Assembly: GCA_000158135.1 (NCBI GenBank)
Contig: DS999531.1
Location: 712,132 to 776,131, forward strand
DNA from: Rhodobacteraceae bacterium KLH11
GTDB lineage: Bacteria; Pseudomonadota; Alphaproteobacteria; Rhodobacterales; Rhodobacteraceae
Direction of reading: 5' to 3'
Length of the DNA: 64,000 nt
Shown here: positions 38,074 through 47,087 of the stretch, one piece after another
How the letters are laid out: each line of letters begins with the position of its first letter
Position numbering within the stretch: position 1 is the stretch's first letter
Notes under the pieces: generated by a model
What the model was told of the DNA's origin: nothing
The model's input: the letters and a program-made list of their open reading frames with translations, nothing else
The model's database searches: none
Program-made: the position numbers and the translations under genes

Positions 38074-38660
38074 CGCGGGATCAACGCACAATCGAAGCCT
38101 ACATGGCGCGGGTGGCCGATTATCTGAAAATGCCCCTGCCGCCGGAGCAGATTGAGGCGCGGCAGGCCTTTGCCGATACCGTCGGCGCAGGTGGTTATGT
38201 GCTGGATCTGGGCTCCGGGCCCGGGTCCGACAGCCTGTTTCTGATGCGGCAAGGCCTGAAGGTGCGGGCGCTGGATGCCACACCTGCCTTTGTTGAACAT
38301 GCGCGCAACAATGGTGTTGATGCCTGTCTGGGCACTTTCGACGATGTCACCGAAACTGCAGTCTATGACGCGGTCTATGCCAGCTTTTCGCTGCTCCACG
38401 CCCCGCGTGCTGAGTTCCCGCGCCATCTGCATGCGATTCATACCGCTCTGAAGCCGGGTGGCCTGTTGTTTCTGGGGATGAAACTGGGCACGGGCGAACA
38501 TCGCGATGATCTGGATCGTTACTATACCTATTATACCCAGCCCCAGATCGAGGATGCGCTGAACAAGGCCGGGTTCACGCTCGACCGGTCGGTACAGGGA
38601 ATGGGCACCGGTCTGGCCGGGTCTTACGACGGATTTATACTGGTGTTCGCTTATGCCTGA
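38070..38660 (+). CDS. Class I SAM-dependent methyltransferase
   Basis: 196 residues. The SAM motif I is [16 protein letters not shown] (about 47-62), with [18 protein letters not shown] as motif II and [33 protein letters not shown] as motifs IV to VI. The acceptor substrate cannot be told; the set resembles the UbiE/methyltransferase-11 class. It sits between ispH and rnhA with overlaps at both ends (4 and 8 bp), so the three are translated together. Confidence 0.88.
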   Translation: MTRDQRTIEAYMARVADYLKMPLPPEQIEARQAFADTVGAGGYVLDLGSGPGSDSLFLMRQGLKVRALDATPAFVEHARNNGVDACLGTFDDVTETAVYDAVYASFSLLHAPRAEFPRHLHAIHTALKPGGLLFLGMKLGTGEHRDDLDRYYTYYTQPQIEDALNKAGFTLDRSVQGMGTGLAGSYDGFILVFAYA

Positions 38661-39120
38661 TTTGTTTGCCTATACCGATGGCGCGTGCTCGGGCAATCCG
38701 GGCCCTGGCGGCTGGGGGGTGCTGCTGCGCGCGATGGACGGCGAAACCGTTTTGAAAGAGCGTGAACTGAAAGGCGGCGAGGCCGAAACCACCAACAACC
38801 GGATGGAACTGCTGGCCGCAATCAGCGCGCTGGAAACGCTGGAGCGGGCGTCGGACATCACCATCGTCACCGACAGCGCCTATGTGAAAAACGGCGTCAC
38901 CGGCTGGATTTTCGGCTGGAAGCGGAACGGCTGGAAGACCTCGAACAAGAAACCGGTCAAGAATGTCGATCTGTGGCAGCGGCTGGATGAAGCACAGGCC
39001 CGCCATCAGGTGACATGGGAATGGGTCAAGGGCCATGCGGGCCATCCCGAAAACGAACGCGCCGATGAACTGGCCCGCGCGGGCATGGCCCCTTTCAAAC
39101 CCGGAAAGGCACAGGCCTGA
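38653..39120 (+). CDS. rnhA: Ribonuclease HI
   Basis: Degrades the RNA of RNA-DNA hybrids. 155 residues, the common length. The DEDD catalytic set is visible: Asp in [18 protein letters not shown], Glu in [10 protein letters not shown], Asp in [11 protein letters not shown] and Asp in NERADELA, plus the basic handle region [16 protein letters not shown]. Its start lies eight bases inside the methyltransferase gene. Confidence 0.96.
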   Translation: MPDLFAYTDGACSGNPGPGGWGVLLRAMDGETVLKERELKGGEAETTNNRMELLAAISALETLERASDITIVTDSAYVKNGVTGWIFGWKRNGWKTSNKKPVKNVDLWQRLDEAQARHQVTWEWVKGHAGHPENERADELARAGMAPFKPGKAQA

Positions 39121-39165
39121 GCAAACCTCGGACGGGCGGGGCCAAACAAAAGGCAAAAGATACCG

Positions 39166-39771
39166 ATGATCCTTCGCTTTCCATATCTGATCACCGCATT
39201 GTCCTTTCTGACGGCCTGCTCAGCCCCCTACAGCCCGGTCAGTTTCACCGCCGGGGAAGATCAGATTGTTGCGGCTGGCACGATCGACCACACGACGCTT
39301 GACGCGTTTGAGGACATCATCGAGGAAAATCCCGATATCAAGACACTGGTGCTGCAAAATATCGAAGGCTCGGTGGATGATGATGCCAATGTGGTCTTCA
39401 GCCGGGTCGTGCGGGCCGAAGGGTTCGACACGGTGGTGCCATCTGACGGGCTGGTCGCCTCGGGCGGGACCGATCTGTTTCTGGCGGGCAACCGGCGTGT
39501 GCTGGAACCGGGCGCCTGCGTTGGCGTGCACAGTTGGGGCGGCGGCGGCTATGTCGCGGCAGACCTGCCCGAAGGCCATCCCGAACATGACCGCTATCTC
39601 GATTATTTCGATGACATCAACGTTGATCCGGCTTTCTACTGGTTCACGCTGGATGCGGCCCCGGAGGATGAGATGCATTGGATGACCGCAGCCGAGGTGA
39701 ACCGCTTTGACATGACCACACATGCCGCCCCCGCGCTGGAAACGGCGGCTGTCTGCGAGGCGCGGGAATAA
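39166..39771 (+). CDS. Lipoprotein with ClpP/crotonase-like fold
   Basis: 201 residues. The leader ends in the lipobox LTAC (Cys18), so it is anchored outside the cytoplasm. The rest reads like a ClpP-type domain: KTLVLQNIEGSVDD where ClpP has its substrate-binding turn, VASGGTDLFLAG (Ser99) aligned with the ClpP nucleophile motif AASMGAFLLAAG, and VGVHSWGGGG (His122) aligned with MIHQPLGG. The Asp of a triad is not certain. It may be an envelope serine peptidase without an ATPase partner, or a binding protein on the same fold. Confidence 0.7.
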   Translation: MILRFPYLITALSFLTACSAPYSPVSFTAGEDQIVAAGTIDHTTLDAFEDIIEENPDIKTLVLQNIEGSVDDDANVVFSRVVRAEGFDTVVPSDGLVASGGTDLFLAGNRRVLEPGACVGVHSWGGGGYVAADLPEGHPEHDRYLDYFDDINVDPAFYWFTLDAAPEDEMHWMTAAEVNRFDMTTHAAPALETAAVCEARE

Positions 39772-39783
39772 GGCGGCGGGCTG

Positions 39784-40020
39784 TCATTTCCTCCAATGGG
39801 TCGGCACGATGATCAGCGCGCCGATGGAAGACAGCACCGCATTCAACCCGGGCGGGCCAAAGCTGATGCCGAACATGATGCGGACGAAGTAGAACAGGAA
39901 AGCGCCGCCAATGCAGATGATGATCGATTGCAGATAGCCGTTTTGGGTAAAACCGGTCTTTTCCGACAGATAGCCCACAATCCCGGCAATCACGACAGTG
40001 CCCATCAGGATCATGAACAT
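39784..40020 (-). CDS. Small membrane protein
   Basis: 78 residues with about three hydrophobic segments: MFMILMGTVVIAGIVGYLSE, LQSIIICIGGAFLFYFVRIMFG and LNAVLSSIGALIIVPTHW. The order of short Gly-rich helices recalls the GlsB/YeaQ stress-associated family, but the match is weak. It starts 6 bp after the fmt stop on the same strand, so it may be part of the def-fmt transcript. Confidence 0.68.
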   Translation of the reverse strand: MFMILMGTVVIAGIVGYLSEKTGFTQNGYLQSIIICIGGAFLFYFVRIMFGISFGPPGLNAVLSSIGALIIVPTHWRK

Positions 40021-40026
40021 CTGGTT

Positions 40027-40941
40027 TTACTCCGATGACAGGCGGGTGCCGACCGGGATGGGCCAGCCCCGCAGGAAGGTTTCCCTATCCTGCGCGCCTT
40101 TGCCGGCCCGTTGCAAGCGCAACAGTTCGACCGCGCCTGCGCCACAGGCGACACGCAGGCGATCATCCAGCACCTCGCCCGGGATGCCCTGCCCTTCGGC
40201 CAGTCGTGAAGCGAGGAGTTTGATCCGATCGCCTCCGACCTCGGTCCACGCACCGGGAAAGGGCGACAGCCCGCGGATTTTTCTGTCGACTTCGGCGGCC
40301 GAGGCCGACCAATCGATCCGCGCCTCGGATTTGTCGATCTTGGCGGCATAGATCACGCCATCTTCGGGCTGCGGCTGCGAGGTCAGGCCGGGCAGCTTGG
40401 CCAGCGCCTCGACGATCAGCTTAGCCCCCATGGCTGAGAGCCGGTCATGCAGTTGCGCGGTGGTTTCCTCGGCCCCGATATCGGTGGCCTCGCGCAGCAG
40501 GACGGGTCCGGTGTCGAGCCCGGCTTCCATCTGCATGATGCAGATACCGGTCTGCGCGTCGCCTGCCATGATGGCACGATGGATCGGGGCGGCACCGCGC
40601 CAGCGCGGCAGCAGGCTGGCATGGATGTTCAAGCAGCCATGGGTCGGCGCATCCAGAACAGATTGCGGCAGGATCAGGCCATAGGCCACAACCACGGCGA
40701 TGTCGGCGTTCAGCGCGGCGAAGCTGTCCTGTTCTTCGGGCGATTTCAGCGCAGTGGGGTGGCGCACCTCAAGGCCCAGCGCCGCGGCCCATGCATGAAC
40801 CGGGGTTGGACGGTCCTTTTTGCCCCGCCCTGCTGGGCGCGGGGGTTGGCAGTAAACGGCGGCGATCTCATGCCCGGCCTCGACCAGCGCATCCAGCACC
40901 GGCACCGAGAAATCAGGCGTTCCCATGAAGATGACCCGCAT
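40027..40941 (-). CDS. fmt: Methionyl-tRNA formyltransferase
   Basis: Formylates initiator Met-tRNA using 10-formyl-THF. 304 residues: [19 protein letters not shown] at the N-terminus, the [16 protein letters not shown] motif (about 109-124) with the preceding catalytic NIHA, and [22 protein letters not shown]. The C-terminal tRNA-binding OB domain starts near 205. It is 2 bp after the def2 stop and the third gene of a def1-def2-fmt unit. Confidence 0.96.
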   Translation of the reverse strand: MRVIFMGTPDFSVPVLDALVEAGHEIAAVYCQPPRPAGRGKKDRPTPVHAWAAALGLEVRHPTALKSPEEQDSFAALNADIAVVVAYGLILPQSVLDAPTHGCLNIHASLLPRWRGAAPIHRAIMAGDAQTGICIMQMEAGLDTGPVLLREATDIGAEETTAQLHDRLSAMGAKLIVEALAKLPGLTSQPQPEDGVIYAAKIDKSEARIDWSASAAEVDRKIRGLSPFPGAWTEVGGDRIKLLASRLAEGQGIPGEVLDDRLRVACGAGAVELLRLQRAGKGAQDRETFLRGWPIPVGTRLSSE

Positions 40942-40943
40942 CG

Positions 40944-41438
40944 CTACCCCTGCTTTTTCGCCTTGCGCAGCAGCATGTCGCGTTTGACCTTGCTGAGCCG
41001 GTCGAAATACATCCGCCCGTTCAGATGGTCGATCTGATGCTGCACGCTGGTGGCCTCGATCCCGACAAAATCGCGGTGGTCAATCTGGCCCTGTTCGTTG
41101 AGGAATTTCACCGTCACCGCGCGGGGGCGTTTCACCTTGGCAGACACGCCCGGCAGGTTCGGGCTGGCCTCTTCATGCTCGCGCAGCTCGACCGAGCTGT
41201 GCAGGATCTCGGGGTTGGCCAGACGCACGGCTTTGCCCCGTTCGGTTGATCCATCCACCACGGCCAGCCGCAGCATCACCCCGATCTGCGGCGCGGCGAG
41301 GCCGACGCCGGGCATCGCCTCCATCGTGTCGATCATGTCGTCCCAGATGGCACGGATGTCATCGGTGATCTCAGTGACATCCCCGGCCTTGGTCCGCAGG
41401 CGTTTATCGGGCCAGGGCAGGCAGGTCCGCACGCTCAT
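40944..41438 (-). CDS. Peptide deformylase paralogue lacking key residues
   Basis: 164 residues with the PDF fold: motif 1 is intact ([11 protein letters not shown], about 44-54). The second motif, EGCLS in active enzymes, is EASPNLPG here, so the metal Cys is replaced by Ser92. In motif 3, HEIDH becomes HQIDH (134-138), so the catalytic Glu is replaced by Gln135 while both His remain. Deformylase activity is therefore unlikely; a binding or regulatory role, or an altered metal site, is possible. It is not a broken frame. The start overlaps the def1 stop by four bases. Confidence 0.88.
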   Translation of the reverse strand: MSVRTCLPWPDKRLRTKAGDVTEITDDIRAIWDDMIDTMEAMPGVGLAAPQIGVMLRLAVVDGSTERGKAVRLANPEILHSSVELREHEEASPNLPGVSAKVKRPRAVTVKFLNEQGQIDHRDFVGIEATSVQHQIDHLNGRMYFDRLSKVKRDMLLRKAKKQG

Positions 41439-41953
41439 GTACGGGCCTTTTCACGCTTGAGCTTCTGCATCTTGCGCGTGATCATCTGGCGCTTGAGCGG
41501 TTTGAGGTAATCGATGAACAGTTTGCCGTTCAGATGGTCGATCTCGTGCTGCACGCAGGTGGCCCAGAGATCATCAAAGGTTTCCTGCTGCAGATTGCCG
41601 TCGCGGTCCATCCATGTGACATCGACTGTTCTGGGGCGCGTCACCTCGGCATATTGGTCGGGGATCGACAGGCAGCCCTCCTCGTAGACATTGATCTCGT
41701 CCGACGAGGCGATGACCTGAGGGTTGAACATCACCAGCGGGCGCGGGGTTTCGCCTTCTTCCTTGACGCAATCCACCACGATCAGCCGATCCAGCACGCC
41801 GATCTGGGGCGCGGCAAGGCCGATGCCGGGCGCGTCATACATCGTCTCCAGCATGTCGTCGGCCAGTTTGCGCAGATCATCGGTGATATCGGCCACCGGC
41901 GCGCAGACCTTTTTCAGGCGGGGATCGGGATGGATCAGGATATTGCGTTTCAT
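41435..41953 (-). CDS. def: Peptide deformylase
   Basis: Removes the formyl group from nascent proteins. 172 residues with all three motifs: [10 protein letters not shown] (43-52), EEGCLSIPDQ with metal Cys94, and QHEIDHLNG with His136, Glu137 and His140. It is the first gene of the def1-def2-fmt operon, so formylation and deformylation are co-expressed. The last four bases overlap the degenerate paralogue. Confidence 0.97.
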   Translation of the reverse strand: MKRNILIHPDPRLKKVCAPVADITDDLRKLADDMLETMYDAPGIGLAAPQIGVLDRLIVVDCVKEEGETPRPLVMFNPQVIASSDEINVYEEGCLSIPDQYAEVTRPRTVDVTWMDRDGNLQQETFDDLWATCVQHEIDHLNGKLFIDYLKPLKRQMITRKMQKLKREKART

Positions 41954-42047
41954 GGGGCTGATTTAGGCCATCGCGCCCGCCACCGCAACGGCCCCCTTGC
42001 ACATGACGGAATTGAGGTTAGCTTTCGCCCCGACAGATGGAGATGAC

Positions 42048-43220
42048 ATGACATTCAACGACCTGATCGACCGCCGGGGCACCGACAGCACCAAATGGGA
42101 CAAGATGGAGCGCCTTTATGGCGTGTCCCCAGATGACGGAATCGCCATGTGGGTGGCTGATATGGATTTTCGGGCAGCCCCCCCGGTTTTGAACAGGATG
42201 AAGTCGCTTCTGGATCATGGGTTGTTCGGGTATACGAACCTTGATCAACCCTACAGGGATGCGATTTGCTGGTGGATGCGCACACGGCATAACTGGGCGG
42301 TGGACGCAGAAGCGATCTTTACCACCACCGGGCTGGTGAACGGGGTAGGCATGTGCATTGATACCTTCACCGCACCCGGCGACGGCGTGGTTGTGTTCTC
42401 TCCGGTTTATCACGCCTTTGCGCGCGTCATCCGCAGCGCGGGCCGCGCGCTTGTAGAATGCCAGCTGGTCGCCTCCGATGGGCGTTACGAAATGGATTTC
42501 GACGCCTACGATCAACAGATGACGGGTCGGGAAAAGATGGTCATCCTGTGTTCACCCCATAATCCCGGCGGGCGGGTCTGGACCCAGCAAGAGCTTCAGG
42601 CTGTCGCCGATTTCGCCAAACGTCATGACCTGCTGTTGCTATCGGATGAGGTGCATCACGATCTGGTCTTCCCCGGCAACACCCATATCACCATGCAAAA
42701 TGCAGCGCCGGACATCACCGACAGGCTGCTGATGCTGACTTCGCCATCCAAGACCTTCAGCATAGCGGGCCTGCATACCGGGCAGGTGATTATCCCCGAC
42801 CCCACCTTGCGCGGGAAGTTTGCCAAACGGATGCAGGCCCTGTCACTCGAAGGAAACTCGGTCGGTCAATATGCAACCATGGCTGTCTATTCTCCGGAAG
42901 GTGCCACCTGGGCGGATGAGCTGGTGACCTATATCGATGGCAACCGCCAGCTATTTGACGCAGCCATTGCCGACATTCCTGGCTTGCGTTCCATGCCGCT
43001 TGAAGCCACCTATCTGGCTTGGGTCGACTTTGCGGACACCGGTATGGATCGCGCCGAATTCACCAATCGGGTGGAACAAACGGCCCGGATCGCCGCAAAC
43101 CACGGCACGTCATTTGGTACGGGCGGCGAGAGTTTCCTGCGGTTCAATCTGGGCACCCAGCGCGCCCGGGTCGAGGAAGCCTGCGCGCGGTTGAAGGCAG
43201 CCTTTGGCGATCTGCAATAA
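42048..43220 (+). CDS. PLP-dependent aminotransferase, MalY/PatB type
   Basis: 390 residues from the ATG at 42048 (MTFNDLIDRRGTDSTKWD); the 17-residue upstream extension lacks support. The family start (GTDSTKWDKMERLYGV), VADMDFRAAPPV, the cofactor region CSPHNPGGRVW and the Schiff-base Lys in TSPSKTFSIAG are all present. PatB enzymes are cystathionine beta-lyases or C-S lyases releasing ammonia, pyruvate and a thiol; MalY also regulates maltose genes. Next gene FAH is 30 bp downstream on the same strand. Confidence 0.88.
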   Translation: MTFNDLIDRRGTDSTKWDKMERLYGVSPDDGIAMWVADMDFRAAPPVLNRMKSLLDHGLFGYTNLDQPYRDAICWWMRTRHNWAVDAEAIFTTTGLVNGVGMCIDTFTAPGDGVVVFSPVYHAFARVIRSAGRALVECQLVASDGRYEMDFDAYDQQMTGREKMVILCSPHNPGGRVWTQQELQAVADFAKRHDLLLLSDEVHHDLVFPGNTHITMQNAAPDITDRLLMLTSPSKTFSIAGLHTGQVIIPDPTLRGKFAKRMQALSLEGNSVGQYATMAVYSPEGATWADELVTYIDGNRQLFDAAIADIPGLRSMPLEATYLAWVDFADTGMDRAEFTNRVEQTARIAANHGTSFGTGGESFLRFNLGTQRARVEEACARLKAAFGDLQ

Positions 43221-43250
43221 ACCCCATCCAGGAACAAACGGAGGCAGCTC

Positions 43251-43949
43251 ATGCCCAACCATCTTTTTGCGCCTCCGGACATCCCGGGCATCCCGGTAGA
43301 GGGGGAACAGGCGACCTATCCGATCGGACGGATTTTCTGCGTGGGCCGCAATTACGCCGCCCATGCCGCCGAGATGGGGCATGAGGTGGATCGCGAAACG
43401 CCGTTTTACTTCACCAAATCCGCACCCAACGCGGTTTTGACGGGGGCGCATGTGCCTTATCCGGCAGGCACCGAGAATTATCACCATGAAATGGAGCTGG
43501 CTGTGGCAATCGGCAAGCCGGTTTTCCGGGCCACGGCTGCGCAGGCCCGCGCCGCGATCTTTGCTTATGGGTGTGCTCTGGACATGACGCGCCGAGACTT
43601 GCAGATTCGCGAGCGCAACAAGCAGCGCCCCTGGGATCTGGGCAAGGATTTGGAAAACGGCGCGGTCTTCGCCCCGCTGACCCGCGCCGATCACTGGAGC
43701 CCATCGGATGACAAGCGCATCTATCTGAGCGTCAATGGGCAGGTGAAACAGGACGCCACATTGTCAGAGCTGGTCTGGAAGATCGACGAACTGATCTGCC
43801 ACCTATCGGGTTTCTATCATTTACGTCCCGGCGATCTGATCCTGACCGGCACACCCGCCGGGGTCGGGCCCGTGGTCGCCGGAGATCAGATCGAAGGGGG
43901 CATCGATGGTCTGGCCCCCTTGCATTTAACTCTGACAGCGCCCGACTAA
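43251..43949 (+). CDS. Fumarylacetoacetate hydrolase family protein
   Basis: 232 residues. FAH-fold: FCVGRNYAAHAAEMG (about 26-40), HHEMELAVAIGKPV with the metal-binding Glu pair, GCALDMTRRDLQ and ILTGTPAGVGPV. The single-domain size and motif order resemble fumarylpyruvate hydrolase (NagK) and acylpyruvases, which split C-C bonds in ring-cleavage products; no other gentisate or homogentisate genes are nearby, so the substrate is open. Confidence 0.87.
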   Translation: MPNHLFAPPDIPGIPVEGEQATYPIGRIFCVGRNYAAHAAEMGHEVDRETPFYFTKSAPNAVLTGAHVPYPAGTENYHHEMELAVAIGKPVFRATAAQARAAIFAYGCALDMTRRDLQIRERNKQRPWDLGKDLENGAVFAPLTRADHWSPSDDKRIYLSVNGQVKQDATLSELVWKIDELICHLSGFYHLRPGDLILTGTPAGVGPVVAGDQIEGGIDGLAPLHLTLTAPD

Positions 43950-44048
43950 TCGATCCGGCCCAGCACCTGAGGTTCTTACGGCACCAATACCCTTGCAACG
44001 CCGAAAGTGCGGCGTGGCCATAGTGCCATGGTTCAAGAGATGAACGCT

Positions 44049-44402
44049 TCAGTCGCGGGCTTCCAGCAATGCGATTGGGGCATCGGGCGCGCGATAAAAA
44101 TCCAGCGGGGCCTTGTCGCTGGCAATCGTGCTGCGCTTGAACTCATACCGCATCTCGCCCACCGCTTCCTCATCCGCGATGATCAGGCATTGGTAGAGGT
44201 GGTTGGCGCCATCATAGATATCGACCAGACCACGCAGGCGCGGCGTTGTTGCGGCCTCAACGGTGAATCCGTCTTTCCACAATGTCAGAATTTTATAGCT
44301 ATTGTCGCCAACCCCCACCCGCAAACGGCTGGATTTCTTCAGGCTGGCGATTCGGGCCGCATCCAATTCGGCGATAATTTCCTTGGAAACATAGGTACTC
44401 AT
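44049..44402 (-). CDS. Conserved hypothetical protein
   Basis: 117 residues, soluble, no leader and no membrane helix. LRVGVGDNSYKILTLWKDGFTVEA and LRGLVDIYDGANHLYQCLIIADEEAVGEMRYEFKR look like alternating strands of a small beta domain. I do not recognise a family. It lies alone between the FAH gene and the glutathionyl-hydroquinone reductase gene, with divergent transcription from the latter (203 bp). Confidence 0.7.
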   Translation of the reverse strand: MSTYVSKEIIAELDAARIASLKKSSRLRVGVGDNSYKILTLWKDGFTVEAATTPRLRGLVDIYDGANHLYQCLIIADEEAVGEMRYEFKRSTIASDKAPLDFYRAPDAPIALLEARD

Positions 44403-44605
44403 AATAAATTTCCCCCTTACGCCCCTTCATTCTGGCCCAAACTATGTAAAAATCCAGTGAACAGCGTCACCCAGATTGGGACATTCGCAATTTGTTGCGC
44501 AGCCGTCCCGGACTGTGCATCGGCGCAGGCCCGATGCGCGCGCGGTGAAATAGGCACATCCGGTGCAACGGCCTATCTTTGCAGAAATCGAAATGCGGAG
44601 ATTAG

Positions 44606-45598
44606 ATGATGGGCCTGCTTGTTGACGGCATCTGGCATGACACCTGGTATGACACCAAATCCACCGGCGGGGCGTTCAAACGCTCGGCGGCACAGTTTCG
44701 GAACTGGATCACCGCTGATGGTGCACCCGGCCCCTCGGGACGCGGTGGGTTCGAGGCGGAAAGTGGTCGCTATCACCTCTATGTCAGCCTCGCCTGCCCC
44801 TGGGCGCATCGCACGCTGATTTTCCGCGAGTTGAAAGGGCTGAACGATCATATCTCGGTCTCGGTGGTGCATCCCGACATGCTGGACAAGGGCTGGACCT
44901 TTGAAACGGATACGCATGGTGCAACCGGGGACAAGCTGTTCGGGCATGATTTTGCCCATCAGATCTATACCCGCGCCGATCCCAACTATTCGGGCCGTGT
45001 GACCGTACCGATCCTGTGGGACAAGATCGAAAAAACCATCGTGTCGAACGAAAGCTCGGAAATCATCCGCATGTTCAATTCGGCCTTCAACGGGATCACC
45101 GGCAACACCGATGATTACTGGCCCCAGGCGATGCGGGATGAGATCGAAGAGGTCAACGCGCGCATCTATTCAGACATCAATAACGGCGTCTACAAATCCG
45201 GCTTTGCCACCTCGCAGGCCGCCTATGACGCCGCGGTTGAGCCCTTGTTCGACACGCTGGACTGGCTTGAGGACCGTCTTGCCCGCAACCGCTATCTGAT
45301 GGGCGACCGCATCACCGAGGCCGATTGGCGGCTGTTCACCACTCTGATCCGGTTCGACCCGGTCTATCATCTGCATTTCAAATGCAACAAGCGGCGGCTG
45401 GTCGATTACCCGAACCTCTGGGCCTATACGCGCGAGCTGTATCAGTGGCCCGGCGTGGCCGGGACGGTGAACATGAATCACATCGTGCGCCACTATCACT
45501 ACAGCCATGACAGCATCAATCCGCATCGGATCATCCCGGTGAACCCGACGCTGGAGTATTCAGAACCGCATGGCCGGGATCAGCGCCCGGCGGCGTAA
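44606..45598 (+). CDS. yqjG: Glutathionyl-hydroquinone reductase (Xi-class GST, YqjG/ECM4 type)
   Basis: 330 residues. Reduces glutathionyl-hydroquinones through a Cys in the N-terminal thioredoxin-like domain: SLACPWAHRTLIFRELKGL (about 58-76). Also seen: VTVPILWDKIEKTIVSNESSEIIRM for glutathione binding, and the C-terminal helical domain with ITEADWRLFTTLIRFDPVYH. The last 19 bases overlap the end of the convergent receiver gene. Confidence 0.93.
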   Translation: MMGLLVDGIWHDTWYDTKSTGGAFKRSAAQFRNWITADGAPGPSGRGGFEAESGRYHLYVSLACPWAHRTLIFRELKGLNDHISVSVVHPDMLDKGWTFETDTHGATGDKLFGHDFAHQIYTRADPNYSGRVTVPILWDKIEKTIVSNESSEIIRMFNSAFNGITGNTDDYWPQAMRDEIEEVNARIYSDINNGVYKSGFATSQAAYDAAVEPLFDTLDWLEDRLARNRYLMGDRITEADWRLFTTLIRFDPVYHLHFKCNKRRLVDYPNLWAYTRELYQWPGVAGTVNMNHIVRHYHYSHDSINPHRIIPVNPTLEYSEPHGRDQRPAA

Positions 45599-45942
45599 TG
45601 TTCCACCATGGCTGCCAGATCCTCGGGCGGGGTGGAGCTTTGCACATAAGCGCAGGCATTGGCGCTGTGGGCAAAGATGGACCCGTCCGAGAAGAAGGTG
45701 GTGTTGGTGACAAAGATCACCCGCGCCTCGGGCCTGCGATAGCTTGCGAAATCGGCAACCGCCAACGCGCTGCCGGTTTCCAGAACCAGATCCAACACGA
45801 TGATATCGAATGCGGTGCCATAAAGCGCGAGGATCGCAGCCTCTTGCGTTTCGACCAGCGTGACCTCGGCCTCCTGCCTTTGCAGATGCCGTTGCCAGAC
45901 CCGACCAAGATCGGGGTTACTCTCAACAATCAGTACTTTCAT
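45580..45942 (-). CDS. Stand-alone receiver-domain protein with atypical active site
   Basis: 120 residues from ATG 45942 (MKVLIVESNPDLG), a single CheY-like receiver with no output domain. The phospho-acceptor Asp51 (IIVLDLVLE) and Thr79 (IFVTN) are kept, but the acidic pair that binds magnesium is Glu7-Ser8 and the conserved Lys is replaced by Gln101. Phosphorylation may be weak or absent, and the protein may act by binding. An exact CtrA-type site lies 70 bp upstream. It overlaps the end of yqjG by 19 bp. Confidence 0.83.
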   Translation of the reverse strand: MKVLIVESNPDLGRVWQRHLQRQEAEVTLVETQEAAILALYGTAFDIIVLDLVLETGSALAVADFASYRRPEARVIFVTNTTFFSDGSIFAHSANACAYVQSSTPPEDLAAMVEHYAAGR

Positions 45943-46011
45943 TTGCAACAACCTCGGCACGTGATAGGGTGAGTGGTGCCGACCCCTGTGATCCGTGATC
46001 ACGTCATTTCC

Positions 46012-46027
46012 TTAACAAAGTGTTAAC
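46012..46027. promoter_or_regulatory. CtrA-type binding site TTAA-N7-TTAAC
   Basis: TTAA (46012-46015), seven bases CAAAGTG, TTAAC (46023-46027), an exact match to the CtrA consensus. It lies 70 bp upstream of the receiver gene and 95 bp upstream of cobC, so it could serve either; the distance fits the receiver gene better. Confidence 0.6.
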
Positions 46028-46121
46028 GACGCCTGCACAGGGCTGTGAACGCGCAGTTTCACTTGTATGAACGGCAAAAATCCGCTTGAAGCAGCAGAAA
46101 TCCGCTATTTCGGCAGGGCAT

Positions 46122-47087
46122 ATGACTGAACAGGCTGAAAACTTGAACCCGAGGGCTGCACGCGATCATGGTGGCGGGTTGGATGGTGCCATGGCACTCT
46201 ATGGCGGCGCGCGCGGTGACTGGATCGATCTGTCGACCGGGATCAATCCGCATCCCTACAAGGTCGCAGACCTGCAACCATCCGACTGGATGGAGCTGCC
46301 AGATCATGGCGCGTTCGAGCGGCTCTCGGATGCCGCGCGGGCGTTCTGGAATGTGCCCGGGGGGGCCGCGATCCTGCCCGCCCCCGGTGCGTCAGCGGTG
46401 ATTGCGCGCCTGCCCGCACTGGCCCCGGCGGGCCGGGTTCAGATCACGCTGCCCACCTATAACGAACACGCCGCCGCCTTTGCTGCGCAGGGCTGGACGG
46501 TGCAGGAAACCGGCCCGGCCGAGGCCCGCGTGATTGTCCATCCCAACAATCCCGATGGGCGCATCTGGCAAGCGGCGGATGCCGACGCCCCGCTGACCGT
46601 GATCGATGAAAGCTTCTGTGACATAGCGCCCGAGGCCTCGCTGATTCACCTCGCCGAACAACCCGGAGTGATCGTGCTGAAGAGCTTCGGCAAGTTCTGG
46701 GGCCTCGCCGGTCTGCGATTGGGATTCGCGATTGGCCAGCCGGACCTGATCGCGCGACTGAACGACCTGACTGGCCCATGGGCCGTTTCAGGCCCCGCCC
46801 TGCGGATCGGAGAACGGGCCCTGCGCGACATCCAATGGGCCGAGGCTGCCCGCGTTCGTCTGGCCGATGAAGCCGCACGGCTGGACCAGCTTGTAACATC
46901 CAGCGGCGCGCGACTGGTCGGAGGGACCAGCCTGTTCCGCCTTTATGACGTCGACGCCGCCGCCGCATGGCAACAGCGGCTGGCACAGGCACATATCTGG
47001 AGCCGCATCTTCCCCTATTCCAGCACCTATCTGCGCCTTGGCCTGCCCCCGGCAGAGGGCTGGGCACGACTGCAGGCAGCGCTGTGA
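46122..47087 (+). CDS. cobC: Threonine-phosphate decarboxylase, cobalamin pathway
   Basis: PLP enzyme giving (R)-1-amino-2-propanol phosphate, the linker of the B12 nucleotide loop. Start at 46122 gives 321 residues. Seen: [30 protein letters not shown] (about 15-44, spanning the family start), [10 protein letters not shown] for the cofactor, [12 protein letters not shown] and the Schiff-base Lys in [16 protein letters not shown]. Its stop TGA overlaps the cobD GTG start. Confidence 0.93.
   Translation: MTEQAENLNPRAARDHGGGLDGAMALYGGARGDWIDLSTGINPHPYKVADLQPSDWMELPDHGAFERLSDAARAFWNVPGGAAILPAPGASAVIARLPALAPAGRVQITLPTYNEHAAAFAAQGWTVQETGPAEARVIVHPNNPDGRIWQAADADAPLTVIDESFCDIAPEASLIHLAEQPGVIVLKSFGKFWGLAGLRLGFAIGQPDLIARLNDLTGPWAVSGPALRIGERALRDIQWAEAARVRLADEAARLDQLVTSSGARLVGGTSLFRLYDVDAAAAWQQRLAQAHIWSRIFPYSSTYLRLGLPPAEGWARLQAAL

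Noticed and set aside
40944..41438. def2 as a pseudogene
   Set aside because: The frame is intact and length normal, with motif 1 and both metal His kept; loss of two residues looks like changed function and not decay.
46003..46121. Possible cobalamin riboswitch before cobC
   Set aside because: The gap is short and lacks the B12 box; no matching stem order.
46967..47083. Longer N-terminus of cobD
   Set aside because: It overlaps the end of cobC in another frame; the GTG overlapping the cobC stop fits family length.
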